Below are positions 13,359 through 24,910 of a stretch of 64,000 nucleotides of DNA, in pieces. The position numbers were made by a program, and so were the translations under genes. This stretch comes from Sphaerosporella brunnea (lineage: Eukaryota; Ascomycota; Pezizomycetes; Pezizales; Pyronemataceae). The notes beneath the pieces were generated by a model. It searched no databases. It saw only the letters and a program-made list of their open reading frames with translations, and was not told where the DNA came from. The stretch is from the NCBI GenBank assembly GCA_008704415.1, contig VXIS01000080.1:88621-152620 (forward strand), given 5' to 3'. Position 1 is the stretch's first letter. Every line of letters starts with the position of its first letter.

Positions 13359-14561
13359 ATGCCACCCATATCACCGGTACCACCTCGGCAGCTCACGCAT
13401 CTCCTCCGGCATGCGGAAATCCTACGGCGCACAATTAGCAACACAGCGGCGCGCAATGCCATGGCGCCGCGGCCCTCGCCCCGGATCATGGACGGCGGAA
13501 TCAAAAGCTCATATTTTGAGCGGACGCGACAGGTTCTGTCGGACCCGTACAAGGTCGCGCTGATAGTACCGGTGGACAATGCGATGTCAGCCTACCAATC
13601 GGGGTTCCTGCCCTTCCGGCCGAATACGTTGTTCTCGGTGCTCGAGTCGTACCTGTCGCACCTCGATTACCCGCCATCGAAAGTGCTCGCCGAGTGGATC
13701 TGCCGCGAGTTCAATATGACCCCGCGCATGTTCGGCGCTATTGCTGTTTTCCTCGTCAAGAGCTTGACCCACATGGGTGGTGACGATACCCAACGCTCCG
13801 TCAGAGTCCAGCTCATGCACCACTTTTTGTATTCGGCGGCGCTGCTGGGAGATCCTGCGGCGGTCGTTATGCAGTACCAGCTCATCGATGGCATCAGTAA
13901 GCAGAATAGAACCAAGATCGAGGCCGCGGAGGTCTACGAGGCGTATGGCCGGTTGCGGGAAACAGCCAGGGCCGGACACCCAAGTGCGCTTGCGGTCGAG
14001 GCGGTTGCCCTCGAGGAACGTGGCTACATCCGTGAAGCCCTGCAGAGCTATCTCAAGTGCGGCGAGGCCGGGGATGGCAACGGGTATAGCTACGGAGGAC
14101 GCCTGCTGTATGAAAATCTCGGCGATAAGGAGGAGGCGCTCAGGATCTGGAGGAAGGGCGCGGTGGAGTTGGACAATGCCCGCTGCTACTTCGATCTGGC
14201 GCTTACCCTTGGCCCTGAACACGCCGAGTTTGAGGAGTTCATGCTTAAGGCTGCGGCTAGCGGGACCAAGGGCGCCGCGCATAATCTGGGTGCATTTTAT
14301 GCGGCTGGTTCGAAGGACGTGCAGATGGCAAAGGAGTGGCTCAGGATTGGGGCGGGAGAGGGTGTCGTTGAGAGTGTGTTTACGCTCAAGTCGTTGCTGG
14401 AGAAGGAGGGGAAGCCGGCGGAGGAGTTGGAGGACTGGGTCAGTCAGGAGATGATTGATAAGGCGAAGAATACGGTTAGGAAGAGGCCGAAGGCGAAGAA
14501 GGTTAAAGCAAAAACAAAGACAGAAGAAGGGCGAGAAGAAGAAATGAAGAAGACGGAGTAA
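13359..14561 (+). CDS. Sel1/TPR-like repeat protein, probably mitochondrial
   Basis: A single exon of 400 residues. The N-terminus (RQLTHLLRHAEILRRTISNT) is basic, lacks acidic residues after the first few, and resembles a mitochondrial presequence; an internal Met at codon 34 could also be used. From about residue 180 the protein is helical, with repeated A-x-A-x-x-x-E patterns and Sel1-like units (KEEALRIWRKGAVELDNARCY, GAAHNLGAFYAAGSKDVQMA). It ends in a Lys-rich tail. Sel1-repeat proteins are scaffolds. A role like the fungal mitochondrial Mss2-type assembly proteins is possible but not shown. The function is unknown. Confidence 0.75.
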   Translation: MPPISPVPPRQLTHLLRHAEILRRTISNTAARNAMAPRPSPRIMDGGIKSSYFERTRQVLSDPYKVALIVPVDNAMSAYQSGFLPFRPNTLFSVLESYLSHLDYPPSKVLAEWICREFNMTPRMFGAIAVFLVKSLTHMGGDDTQRSVRVQLMHHFLYSAALLGDPAAVVMQYQLIDGISKQNRTKIEAAEVYEAYGRLRETARAGHPSALAVEAVALEERGYIREALQSYLKCGEAGDGNGYSYGGRLLYENLGDKEEALRIWRKGAVELDNARCYFDLALTLGPEHAEFEEFMLKAAASGTKGAAHNLGAFYAAGSKDVQMAKEWLRIGAGEGVVESVFTLKSLLEKEGKPAEELEDWVSQEMIDKAKNTVRKRPKAKKVKAKTKTEEGREEEMKKTE

Positions 14562-15370
14562 GCATTACTTTATTCCCCTGAGCAGTGAGTATAATACAGA
14601 GTGAGATGCTGTGAAACTGGTTATATTTGAACGGATCATGCCTAATCACTCGGAGGACTGTTTTCATCACCGGCCAGTCACACACTTATGCCAAGTTAAG
14701 TACTTAAGTAAGCTTGCTGTTTTGGTCCGGTGAATCGCCGGTCTTTTCTTGCATGTCGGAAAGAAGAGAAAAATTTCAACTCCGGATTTTTTTCTCGTTT
14801 TTTGGGCAGGCCGATCAGAAAATCCGGATCTTGACACTCGGCCGCGAGAGAAGAGCATACCTACCATATTTCACTCTGTGAGTATCACGGCCTTGTTGCC
14901 ATGCTATCGTACCGGGACGCTTTATAGTCCGCATATAGAAAGTGGGGGTGGGCTGGCGGGTGGGATGCGAGCCCCGGGGGTGCATAGCAGCAATCCTCAG
15001 ATCACGGCTTCAAAAACACGTGGCCTCTGCGGTGCTGCCAGTGGTAGTTGTATGGCGAATCCATAGAGCACACTAAAAGGTCGAAGTCAATGCTACATAA
15101 TTTTTTTTTTATTTTTTTTTTTTTTTTTTGGGGGGGGGGTATCCATCCAGGATCCTACAATATCTGTGAATCAGATCCTCCGCCTTGTCGTTTGCCAATA
15201 GGATTCCTATCGGCCGTTCAGTTGCAGAAGTACGGTCCCAATGGAGGAAATACTTTGTTCTGGTTTGAAAATATGGTGTCGCACGGATAATTTCATCGGA
15301 AAATAAGCAGCACGCAAGTGCAGAAACAGTGGAATGGAAAACGCTGGGTTGTAGAGCGCATCTGCCTTAG
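14562..15370. other. AT-rich relic intergenic region
   Basis: No gene seen. It contains AAGTACTTAAGTAAG near 14698-14712 and a T run followed by a G run at 15100-15139. Confidence 0.5.
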
Positions 15371-15374
15371 GTGC

Positions 15375-15830
15375 TTAACGTTTGTTTTGCTCTGAGTTCG
15401 GACGCGGGGATACCGGCATTGATTGTGGTCGTCCATCTCCGACGACCAGGTTTATAGCTGCCTGCACCATAGGCGGGGGCCCGTCGTCATCTCCACAGGG
15501 AAGCGCCCTGGGCCGCCATACGAGCTGAAAAGAATGGAGCAGGCACTGGTATTCTCTAAGAGTTTGAAAAAAGACCAAAGATGATGATTGTAATATGAAG
15601 ACTGTGCATCATTGATGAAAACTACCGTGTCATGAGCGACAACTTGAAGGAGATCCTCCACCGTGACGGACATCTGTACACGCCCTTGGAGATACGCCGT
15701 GCTTTCTGCATCCATCATTCCGGCGGGCCAGCTCAGAAATCGGTGAACCTTAAGTGTGGAGTGTTTTTCGAGGATGTGTCGATGAATGAGGTTGTTGGAT
15801 TACAAACTACGGTGGTGTTCATGATGTGTG
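15375..15830 (-). pseudogene. Decayed P-loop NTPase fragment (Crinkler/NLR-associated ATPase-like)
   Basis: Reading the minus strand from about 15830 down, an open stretch carries LSWPAGM, then VTVEDLLQVVAHDTVVFIND-AQSSYYN, LWSFFKLL and SILFSSYGGP. The order WPxG, VxFIDEAQxSY, FW..., VILFSSYG is characteristic of the P-loop ATPase found in fungal Crinkler-like and related large NTPase proteins, where the FIDEAQ block is the Walker B region. Here the acidic Walker B residue is changed to Asn. The frame shifts around 15470, and no Walker A or flanking domains remain. I read it as a short gene relic; the family assignment rests on these few motifs only. Confidence 0.4.
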
Positions 15831-16093
15831 TATTCTCTATGGAGCAGGTGGCGTACCACTACAACAGATAAACATGCCTCACTAGCCAGCACTCGCTCCA
15901 CATTCACATGTCAGGACGCACGTTCCAACAGAGGTTCATGAGAATCGTCTTTCCGCATGCGGGAGTACCTCGTACCAAAACTACTGTAGCGAACGTTGAG
16001 GATGGGACAAAGTTTTGCAGTGACACGGGGCCGAAGTGTTACAAAGAGATCTCACACTGTGAATGGGAACGGTAAATAAGACAAGAAAGTATA
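15831..16093. other. Intergenic relic sequence
   Basis: No coding signal; it lies between the NTPase relic and the MITE. Confidence 0.4.
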
Positions 16094-16254
16094 GTGCGGT
16101 GCTTTAAAGGTAGACCCTCGCTTCGCTTAAGGGGGTAATCCCGTCTTGTTTTGCGGGCAGTTTTCACTGAATGTCACTCGCACATCGCTTACTGATAGTA
16201 ACTAGGGGCCCACCGGGTAACCCCCTTAAGCGAGGGTCTACCTTTAAAGCGCAC
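16094..16254. mobile_element. MITE, family A, copy 1 (about 160 bp)
   Basis: Imperfect terminal inverted repeats of about 45 bp. The left arm reads GTGCGGTGCTTTAAAGG then TAGACCCTCGCTTCGC, and the right arm is its reverse complement ending TTTAAAGCGCAC. The arms flank an ~65 bp core (GTCTTGTTTTGCGGGC...). A second, interrupted copy lies at 34047-34464. No coding capacity. The left arm has a 5-bp CTTCG duplication relative to the right arm. Confidence 0.85.
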
Positions 16255-17800
16255 CATCTTTCTCTGGCTTCAGGACATTCGGTTATCGGACTTGGCGCCA
16301 AGCCGCAAATCCCCACCCCAACACCCGTAAATTCTCAGGTATCTATTCTTCTGGCTCTTCAACTTCATGGTACTGTATCTCTTGCTTGCAGTTTGATCTC
16401 GAGTTCTGGCGGTTTTGATGGGGTGCAGAGCTGTCGGGCGCTGTCCGGAAGCTTCGAGGTGTTGTGTTACGCCCATCCCACATGCCAAGGCCGAAATGTA
16501 GTGAATTTCGGGAACAAGAGAGGCTGCTTAGTCATAGCCACGTGCCTCCTCGCTTACTCCCGCCACGCGAGATCGCAACGTGACACGAAGTGACACGAAC
16601 AGCGGTTGATGGACAGAGGACATATTTTCGTGTGACAAAGATAAGGGTGAGGGAGCATTCTTGAGTGATTGAGACCACTGTTTTCAGTAACAGTTTTGCT
16701 ATGAGGATACCGAATAAATTTAAAATGCAGGTCAGGGACCTCGACATATTGTTTTGCTTGGTGCAGAGACAAAGTGATGCTGACAAACAGGTCATGTTTC
16801 CACGCACGAATAGTCCCATGACCGATCCTCAACGTTCCCTACCAGTACAGTACTCGGTACTTGAATGCTCGGTTTAAGCTCTTTCTTCAGCAACGACAGT
16901 GCTAGTTAGCGATTAACGCTTAAGATGGGACAAGACAACATTCTGGAATCACTGGAACGTATTTCAACACAGGGGCCAGGCTTGCCGAATCTTCAGTGGT
17001 GTGAGAAAAAGTAGCCGGATTCATCGTGGCATCGCCAATGGGAGGGGAAGCTGATGCTCGGTCAATGTATTTCAACAACTATTGGAATCAGTGCCCTTAC
17101 AATCGAGCAAAATCTTGCCTCCCTTAGATCTGACCCTTTTAATTCTGCGGTCTCTTAGGCCAGAAAGCATGAAGCCTCATCTATATAGCTGAATTCTACA
17201 CATTCTGGCGATAATTTAGGAATTTTGATTGAAAGGATTGGACCAAAATTGAGAAAGTTAGGTGGTGGGTGTTGGCCTACTAGTAGGTCCCAGGGCTGGA
17301 GCACGTGTGGGGGATATACAACTCAAAAGTCTTGTTTTCATGTTTATATTGTTTCAAAAGAATTTCTACTCATTTTTCTATAAGGTGATACCATTCTTAG
17401 GCCATTAGGAGGTGTGGTTGTGGAGGACGAAGCCTCATAGTGAGGTTGGTTGCTATCGGGCGCAGCAACATCACTCACCACTAATCACTCGGCAATGTCA
17501 CATGACTGTTGACTCGTCACTCCGTCGGAACCAGCCTGGTCGATCCCCTTTTCTAGACACAATACTCTACTACTGACGCCTCTGTGAACGACACTTCGTA
17601 CACGCACCTTCTTACGCCGAGCTCATCCTACAACGTTTACAACCAGTCGCTTTACAACAAGTCGCGTTTTCCCTGCGATACTGTACATAGATAGCCGTCA
17701 CCTCACTGCCCGTGGATCGTAGCCTCCCTACGCGACTAACGCGACGGGGCCAGTCATACCGGGATCCGACTAGAGTCACGCTACTAGAGTTACGGACATC
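16255..17800. other. Intergenic region upstream of the nucleoside transporter
   Basis: About 1.5 kb, AT-richer than neighbouring genes in its middle (17100-17450). No gene is recognised; frames are short and lack family motifs. The last few hundred bases presumably hold the transporter promoter. Confidence 0.45.
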
Positions 17801-19497
17801 ATGCCTGAGCGCCCCCCGGAGGTCTCTCCAACCTCCCCCATCCACCCCTCGAACTTGTCGCAGCAACGCCACCGGGAAACGTCCGCCGACCAACCACGAG
17901 GATCGGGTCTGTTTGCATCGTCCTCAGCTCCTGCACCTCGGTTCAGCCTCAACGGCATCATGACTCGCGTCGTCCAGTCGGTGAGGAATGCGCTGTCGTC
18001 TTCGAAGGAATCGCAGAACTACCAGTCGATCCCGAATGTAGACTATGCGGAAGACGATGCGAACTCTCTCGAGGAGCCGCCGTCTGAGCAGGGCCGGCAG
18101 AAGATCGGGGCGTTTGAATATACTGTCTTCATGCTGCTGGGTGTTGCCATGTATGTGGCTGCTATATGGCCGTCCGATTGGAGCTTCTCAAGCTGACAGC
18201 CTGCAGGCTTTGGAGCTGGAACATGTTCATGGCATGTGCGACGTACTTTCAGTCGCGCTTTGCAGAGGTTGATATCCCAAATCCGCAGCTCACGAGATCA
18301 CCGAGCTGACATCGATGTGTGTGTGTCCTAAGAACGAATTCATTCTCAGCAACTTCCAGTCGATGATCCTCGGCGTCAGCACCTCGACGAATCTGGCCGT
18401 GATGATATACCTGTCGAACCGGCAGAGCACGGCGAACTACCCGTACCGCATCTGCACCTCGCTTATCCTGAACTGCGTCATATTCACCATCCTCGCATTG
18501 TCGACTGTCATGTTCATCGTCGGCTCGGCCTCGTACCTGGTGTTCGTGCTGATCAGTGTTTTCGTCGCGGCGCTTTCCTGTGGCTTCAGCCAAAATGGCG
18601 TTTTTGCGTTCGTTAACAGATTCGGGGGCATTTACACCCAGGCCATCATGACGTTGATCCCCTGCGCACTCTCTGAGTGGCGACCGAGTGCTGACCTATG
18701 ACAGTGGCCAGGGCATTGCCGGCGTGCTGCCCGCGATCGCGCAGATCGCTTCGGTTCTCGCTATTCCGCAGTCTAAGGCAGCGGCGGGCGGGGCTTCGCC
18801 GAAATCGGCATTCGCCTACTTCATGACTGCCACCTGCGTTTCCGGACTGTGTCTCACCCTGTTTATGGTGTTGCTGGCCCGGCACGATATCAGCATCAAC
18901 GGCAAGTCGCAGTCGGCGCCGTTGTTCCCCAGTGATTCCGACTCGGAGGAGGATATTGGCGCCCGGAGATCCGTGCCGCTGAGTGATCTGTTCCGGAAGC
19001 TGAAGCTCACGTCTTTTGCCATCTTCTACAACTTCTGCATCACCATGATGTTCCCAATCTTTACCCAAGCCATTCTTTCGGTGCGCCCCGAGGGCTCCGG
19101 ACGCGCATTCCAGCCTGATGTTTTCATCCCTATGGCATTCCTGCTTTGGAACGTGGGAGACCTGTCGGGTCGTATCTTCTGCGGATGGGAGAGGCTTACC
19201 ATCAAGGATCCTCGCTGGCTCGCATTCTGGGCGGTCAGCAGGACGGCATTCGTTCCGCTGTACTTTATGTGCAACATTGGCGGACGGGGAGCAGTCATCG
19301 ACAACGACCTGTTTTACTGGCTGGTTGAGCTCGGATTTGGATTCACCAGCGGATGGGTCGGTAGCAGCTGCATGATGGCGGCTCCCAATTATGTTGATGA
19401 GGATGAGAAGGAGGCGTGCGGTGGATTCATGGGGTTGTGCTTGGTGCTTGGATTGACCACTGGAAGCATTTTGAGCTTCTTCGTGGACACTGCTTAG
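17801..19497 (+). CDS. fun26: Equilibrative nucleoside transporter (ENT/SLC29, Fun26 type)
   Basis: Exons 17801-18150, 18207-18267, 18333-18652 and 18705-19497 give 507 residues. ENT proteins move nucleosides or nucleobases down their gradient; fungal members such as Fun26 work in the vacuolar membrane. After a ~110-residue cytosolic N-terminus, the first helix is restored across intron 1 as LLGVAMLWSWNMFM, the ENT TM1 signature. The second exon continues YFQSRF. GFSQNGVFAFVNRFGGIYTQAIMTGQGIAG is split by intron 3. The acidic serine loop near 18925-18990 is the usual large cytosolic loop. The C-terminal block WVGSSCMM...EACGGFMGLCLVLGL fits TM10-11. Two donors are the rarer GTTGAT. Confidence 0.9.
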
Positions 19498-19862
19498 ACG
19501 ATAGATTTCTATGGGGTGGGTTGCATATGGATCTGGACTTGGGATTCGGATTGGGCATATTATTCTTACACGGGACGTTGCTGGCGTTGTGGTGGATTTT
19601 TACTTCATGATTGTTTCGGGAGTTTTTTTTGCACGCCGCTGTTTTTTTTTTCTATTATTATTGGGTGCGCTGTTTATACATGAGTTCTTTTCCTGGCGGA
19701 AGGGAAGAGGGAAGAGCTCTCCTTTCTTAATGACGGTGGCTTTCTTGTTGCAGTGAGTGGGGGGTAGTACTAAATATTACATTCGAATTGATCTCAGATA
19801 TCGAGATTTCGCATCATTTCTATCATCATCATTAAAGCTCGCAAGAAAGGCGTGCATCCTCC
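19498..19862. other. Convergent intergenic region
   Basis: T-rich 3' flank between the nucleoside transporter and med20; no gene seen. Confidence 0.5.
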
Positions 19863-20498
19863 CTAGCGGAACCGCAGCATCTCACAATACGCCCTCCCAG
19901 TATCCATGACGGTCCACTCCTTACCCCTATCCCCGGAGCCAAAAAACCACTTCCCAGCCCACGGCAGCTCCAAGCCATCCACAAAGTCCCGCAGCACCGG
20001 CTCCCCCGCGGCAATGGTGTCGACGGGTAGATACTCGACCTCCAACACCACGCCCTTGTTCTGCTCCCCCATAAACAGCCTCCCCACACGCACGCGGAAG
20101 TCCTCGATGTCGCAGCCGACGCCGTCCGCGCGCAGCTGCTGGCGGTGTGTCCACACGCCGCCCAGCTTGCTCTTGAGCACGTGCAGGAAGTCGCGTTCGA
20201 GCGTGATCAGCGCGGTGCCGCACAGCACGAACGGCAGCGGGGAGAGGTGCGGCAGCTCGAGGTATTGCAGGAAGCTGGGAGCCGAGGCCGTTTCCGGAAG
20301 CGTGTTCCGGTGCAGTCGGTGGTCGAGCCGGTAGTGGCCGCTGTGCACCGGCTGGTGCCGCTTTTGTAGCCGGTCCAGCACGCTGTTGTAGATGGGGGTG
20401 CTGGTCGGCGAGGGCGTCTCCGCGATGAAGTACAGGCTGTTGAGCGGTTAGTGCTGGTGCAGAGCGCGCGGGAGAGGTACGCACCCGGTTACGGGCAT
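19863..20498 (-). CDS. med20: Mediator complex subunit 20
   Basis: Exons 20498-20485 and 20436-19863 on the minus strand give 195 residues. Med20 (Srb2) belongs to the Mediator head module and folds like half of TBP. The start is chosen because splicing the 14-nt first exon restores MPVTGLYFIAETPSPTST, the Med20 N-terminal signature. VLDRLQKRHQPVHSGHYRLDHRL follows, then a beta-rich middle (LPFVLCGTALITLERDFLHVLKSKLG) and the C-terminal YCEMLRFR. Codon choice is extremely GC-rich. As a result the opposite strand carries open but meaningless frames. Confidence 0.88.
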
Positions 20499-22111
20499 GT
20501 TGAAGGTGGTGATGTGAAGACGCGACGGACGTGTGGCGGCGGTGGCGTGATAGGGCTGCTGGGATCAGGGGTGGTGGTGTAGTGAGGATTCAGATGGTGC
20601 GAGCATACCTACTCCGACTTCACGCTCAATATCGACAATAATACTGTGCCTCTTCAATCATGACTTCACTTGCTTCTTCTTCTGCTCCACCGGTCCCTCG
20701 TCGGAGAAGGCTAGCAAACCTTACCGTGAGTAAGAATCTTTACGACCCATAGTTATGTGGCGCTTGCATTGTCAAGATCACAGACCACGGTTGTTAGACT
20801 TGTTAGCTCCAAAGACCCGACACGCCGGCGGCCAGCTCCATGGAACAAAGCGGGCGCCGAGTGGTAATAAAATTACCAAGCCTAGACTACCCGAAATAGT
20901 AATTAAGCAACTGCAAGCGGTGCACGTGTTAGCAGCGGGAGATTCTAAGGAGAAGATCATCGTGAGATTTTCACCAGGCAAATGCCATGGTATCCATCGT
21001 TCTGGCGAGTCACACCGCAAATTGGGCAGCAATGATATTTGCCCATGGCCCCGGGCCAGAAAGACTTTCCACCCACCCGTCCATGCATTGCCTATTGGCT
21101 ACCTAGGTTGATAAGGTTGTTGCACACGTTGGGGGTGAGGAGATGGTTTGTCCGTTGGGTCATGTAATCGCACTCGGAGATCAACCGGCCTATCCGGAGA
21201 AATTTGCCCCACCAGTCCGCCCGGAAAAACTCGGGGTGACAGGAACGACCTTTGCAAGCGCGGTCCGGAGCGTGGTCGCCTAATAATGTTCTTCCTATAA
21301 AGATTGAAGTAGCAAAGCAGTCGTGGCTGGTGGTTATCCGTGCGGTGAAAATGCTCGTGAAGAATTGCTGTGCGGGATATGTCAGCTTCTGGTCGGAAGG
21401 ACAACAAGTGTGTGGTATAATCTCAGCTGTCCGTCGTGCTCTCATGATCAAATCGATATTTGAGGCTGTGAAAAGACGCAGCAACAGCTGGGGGTCTTCC
21501 CTGGAAAATCGGAGTCCGAAACCCGTGAACGTTATTTAGATGAAGAAACATATTGACTTCACACCCTTCGCCTTGAAGAACGTGGGGAATCTACCCAATT
21601 CACCTGCCAGAAGCCGAGAGCGCATTATGGCAGTGTGAATTCGGACAGACTCGGCAGAAAATTCGCCAGCAACACCACGACTCGACGATTTCTTGACAGG
21701 ACTTCCTGGTGATAAAGATCTGCGCTATCTAGCTGGAGTAACAGTTGCTTGCGCTCGGATTCGAATTCGCGCTCTAGATAATCTCGGTATCAGTGATCAT
21801 AAATCTCCCTTCACCCGCGCCGGCCCGTTCGGCAACTGAAAACGCAGGGCAGACCTGGCCGGCGTGGATCGTACCAAGTGGACATGTTCTAGAGTTCCCG
21901 CTAAGTCCGCAGACGCGATCTCTCCGGGCTAAATACCGTCGGAAGGCAGCTCACCTCCGGCGATCAAGCATCTAACGCTCGGGACGACTGGTTGTATTTC
22001 TTTAATTCTCGATATCTGCGCCGCCGGACCCATTCGAGATTTCTCCACCTCCTCCCCTTCAGCCAATCCTTCACGTGGAACCGGCCTGAGGCCCATACAA
22101 TCAAGTCAGTA
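20499..22111. promoter_or_regulatory. Divergent promoter region, med20 / Zn2Cys6 factor
   Basis: 1.6 kb between divergent genes. No coding frame is convincing. The open frame of the Zn2Cys6 gene extends upstream to 21992 only through a TTG codon, so this part is treated as leader. Confidence 0.5.
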
Positions 22112-24910
22112 ATGCCTGGCTTTTGCATAATCTCACCCAGCCCCAGCGGAATTAACGGAATGAGCCCGACGGCCTTTAGGGCGCAGTCGCAGGGTAGATA
22201 CAACCATCCGCCGATGCAATCCTCTCCATACCAACATTACCCATCCGCGCAAATGTCTCCGTCCGACGATAGCGAAAGCCATGATGGCCAGAATTCTCCT
22301 CCGACGCCGCCACCGGCACGGAAACCGTCCACGTCTCCGAGCACCTTAGAGACAGCATCGACGCCGCAGCAGCAGCAACCACAACATTCCCACAGCATCG
22401 GTACCGGTAGCGGCCAGAAACGGCGGCGCTTCCCCGTTTCATGCTATGAATGCCGGAGACGAAAACTTAAATGCGACCGCGAACAGCCCTGCCAGCGCTG
22501 CAGGAGCAGCCGGAGAGATTGCATCTACGCGAACGAAGGCCCTGCCGCAAAGGCACCTAAGTTGGGCGACAGTCCGAATCTTGCTCCCAGCACTTCAAGA
22601 TACGGCGGCAGCGGCTTTGAGGGCCTGCAGGCCGCGAGACACAGATATCCTCATATCAACAGTGGGCTGCCCGAATTAAACAACATCTCGCCAGCACCCC
22701 ACGTTTTCGAGCGTTACGATAGATACGAGCCGGTTACCCAACGGTTTCCGCCTGTATCAGCTGAAAATACGGTGGAGCCCCGTCCATTACAGCCAGCACA
22801 AACCCATGCCCAACAGCTACCGCAAATTCAATACGTCAGTCCAGGCACACAACAAGATGTTTTGAGGAACGTAGTCAGCCGTATGAGCGCCACAGAGCAG
22901 CATCAAGTGCCAATATCGCGGCTCCTAAGCGCACCGGGGGAGCCATGTCCGCGCAGTAATTCTACGGACGATCGCCGACACACCAGTTGTCCCATGAAGT
23001 CCAAAGGTGGACCCAGACAGGACTTGCCATTCGTGAGAGGGAAGAATGCAAAGATTCGATATTTCGGCAAAAGTCATCTTTCGAGTATACTAACGCAATT
23101 CGACGACCTACGGTGCTTCATAAAGGAGGCAACCCCCCTCAATCCCGCTTTTCCACAGTTTGGCAAAGATATAAAATCATGGAAGGAACGCATCGTTGAG
23201 CAGCTGGAGAGTGAGGAGTACTCTTGCCAGCCGAATTTAACTCTCCTAGGCCACGTACCAGCATCTTCCGAGGAGGTGGACGAATTAGTACGCATATATA
23301 TGAAGATGTTTGAAGCGACTCACAGGATCTTTCACATACCGAGCTTTTGGCAGGAGTATAGAGAGTTTTGGAGAGACAAGTCTAAGGCTAGCGTAGATTT
23401 CGTAGCACAGCTATTGCTTGTCATGGCTTCGGCGTCGTTGTTTCGACAAAATTTGCCCCCGGATTCAGTACCAACCGAAGAGACTGTCGCACGGAGACAG
23501 GCTGCGGTGCGATGGATACATGCGGTCGAGATTTGGCTGTGCCATTGGCACAAACGGGATCTGACTCTGATTCGGATCCACTGTTTGCTCATCATCGCGA
23601 AGCGGGTTAATTGTATGGATGTATGGGCCTCTGCGGGATTGGTTGTTAGGTTGGCGATGACGATGGGACTACATCGGGACCCAGACAAGCTACCAAATGT
23701 CTCGGTGTTTCACGCTGAGATGCGGAGACGGCTTTGGGCAACAATTCTGGAGTTGGATCTACAAGCGTCAATGGAGCGTGGAATGCCGATCCGAGAGGGC
23801 AATTACTACGACACTCGGCCCCCGTTGAATATCAACGATTGGGATGTTATGGAATCGACCGAAGTAGCTCCTGTAGCGCGGCCCGAAAACTGGACAGAGA
23901 CATCTTTCCAGGTTGCGATGCTGAAATCACTCCCTGTCAGGCTCGAAGTCGCGAGGCTGGTTAACAGCCTTGAATCCGAACAACCGTATGAAGAGATATT
24001 GCGACTCGACAAGGAATTGGTGCAGTGTCTGCAAGACATTCCACACAATCTCAAGATTGAAACAACTTCCAAGGTCCATATCGATGCGGGACTTTCTTTG
24101 CCGAAGCAGCTACTTGACTTGCATATACGTCGGTTTCTGTTATTATTGCATTCACCCTATGCAGCGCAATCGGCGAAGGACCCAAGATACAACTACTCCA
24201 GACATGTATGTCTGGAGAATTCGACGATAATGCTCTCTCACTACAGGGAGTTCTCGGATTTCACCGACCTGCGGGCTTTGTGCTTAAAGGACGAACACGT
24301 GCACGCTGCCCTCTCCATATGCCTTGAGACATATATTAGTAAGCCCAACGCTGGTAAGTGTTCCAGTTGCCGCTCATCTTAGCCTTTTTCCTTACACATC
24401 CACAGGTTTGGCACTATCTAAGGATATGTGGCAACTCTTCCGCGATTCTTCGCTGGCTTTAGTCGAAACCACGCTTCAGATGCTCGAGAGACGAGTCGCT
24501 TTGCTTGGCGAAAAGGGTTTCAAGGAAATTTTCTTCCTGACGATGATTCTGGCGTATGTCAAGGCCAAGGAGTCGCCAGAGTTGTCCGAGAGATATATGA
24601 GACAGGCGGCGGATCGTATTGCGAGAGTGTACCAAAGCTTCCCGTTGCGGGGCCTTGTCAGCTCGAGGGTATCTCCTTTCTACTCTGGGCGGGACCGCGA
24701 ACAGAAGGCACAGCACCCCACTCTCTCGCCAGACGGCCGAACAGAGGCTGTGGTGGATTTTGTGTTGCCGGTACGAGGTTCGTTTGTTGTTGCCGTTTGG
24801 ACGAGGCTGACAAAAACTGATAGGAATTCGACGGCGTGGACTTTGCGAATGACGATAATGATTTTGGGTTTATGGCGTTATGGGATGCAGATTTCCAGCC
24901 TTGGTCATAG
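22112..24910 (+). CDS. Zn2Cys6 transcription factor with fungal_trans domain
   Basis: Exons 22112-24353, 24406-24770 and 24824-24910 give 897 residues, a usual length. The start is the first ATG in frame (MPGFCIISP). The binuclear zinc cluster is CX2CX6CX5CX2CX6C at residues 111-137 (CYECRRRKLKC, CQRCRSSRRDC), preceded by a basic RRRF stretch and a PQQQQP run. The fungal-specific regulatory domain spans roughly residues 400-650 (FEATHRIFHIPSF, RIHCLLIIAKRV, AMTMGLHRDP, RRRLWATILELDLQ). The third exon supplies an acidic, aromatic C-terminus (EFDGVDFAND...FQPWS) that may be an activation segment. No target can be named, and no pathway cluster is adjacent. Confidence 0.88.

Noticed and set aside
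19906..20334. Long frames on the plus strand opposite med20
   Set aside because: Shadow of the GC-rich med20 coding strand.
21992..22111. Forty extra N-terminal codons of the Zn2Cys6 factor
   Set aside because: The extension begins with TTG, has no ATG and no domain; the first ATG at 22112 is used instead.
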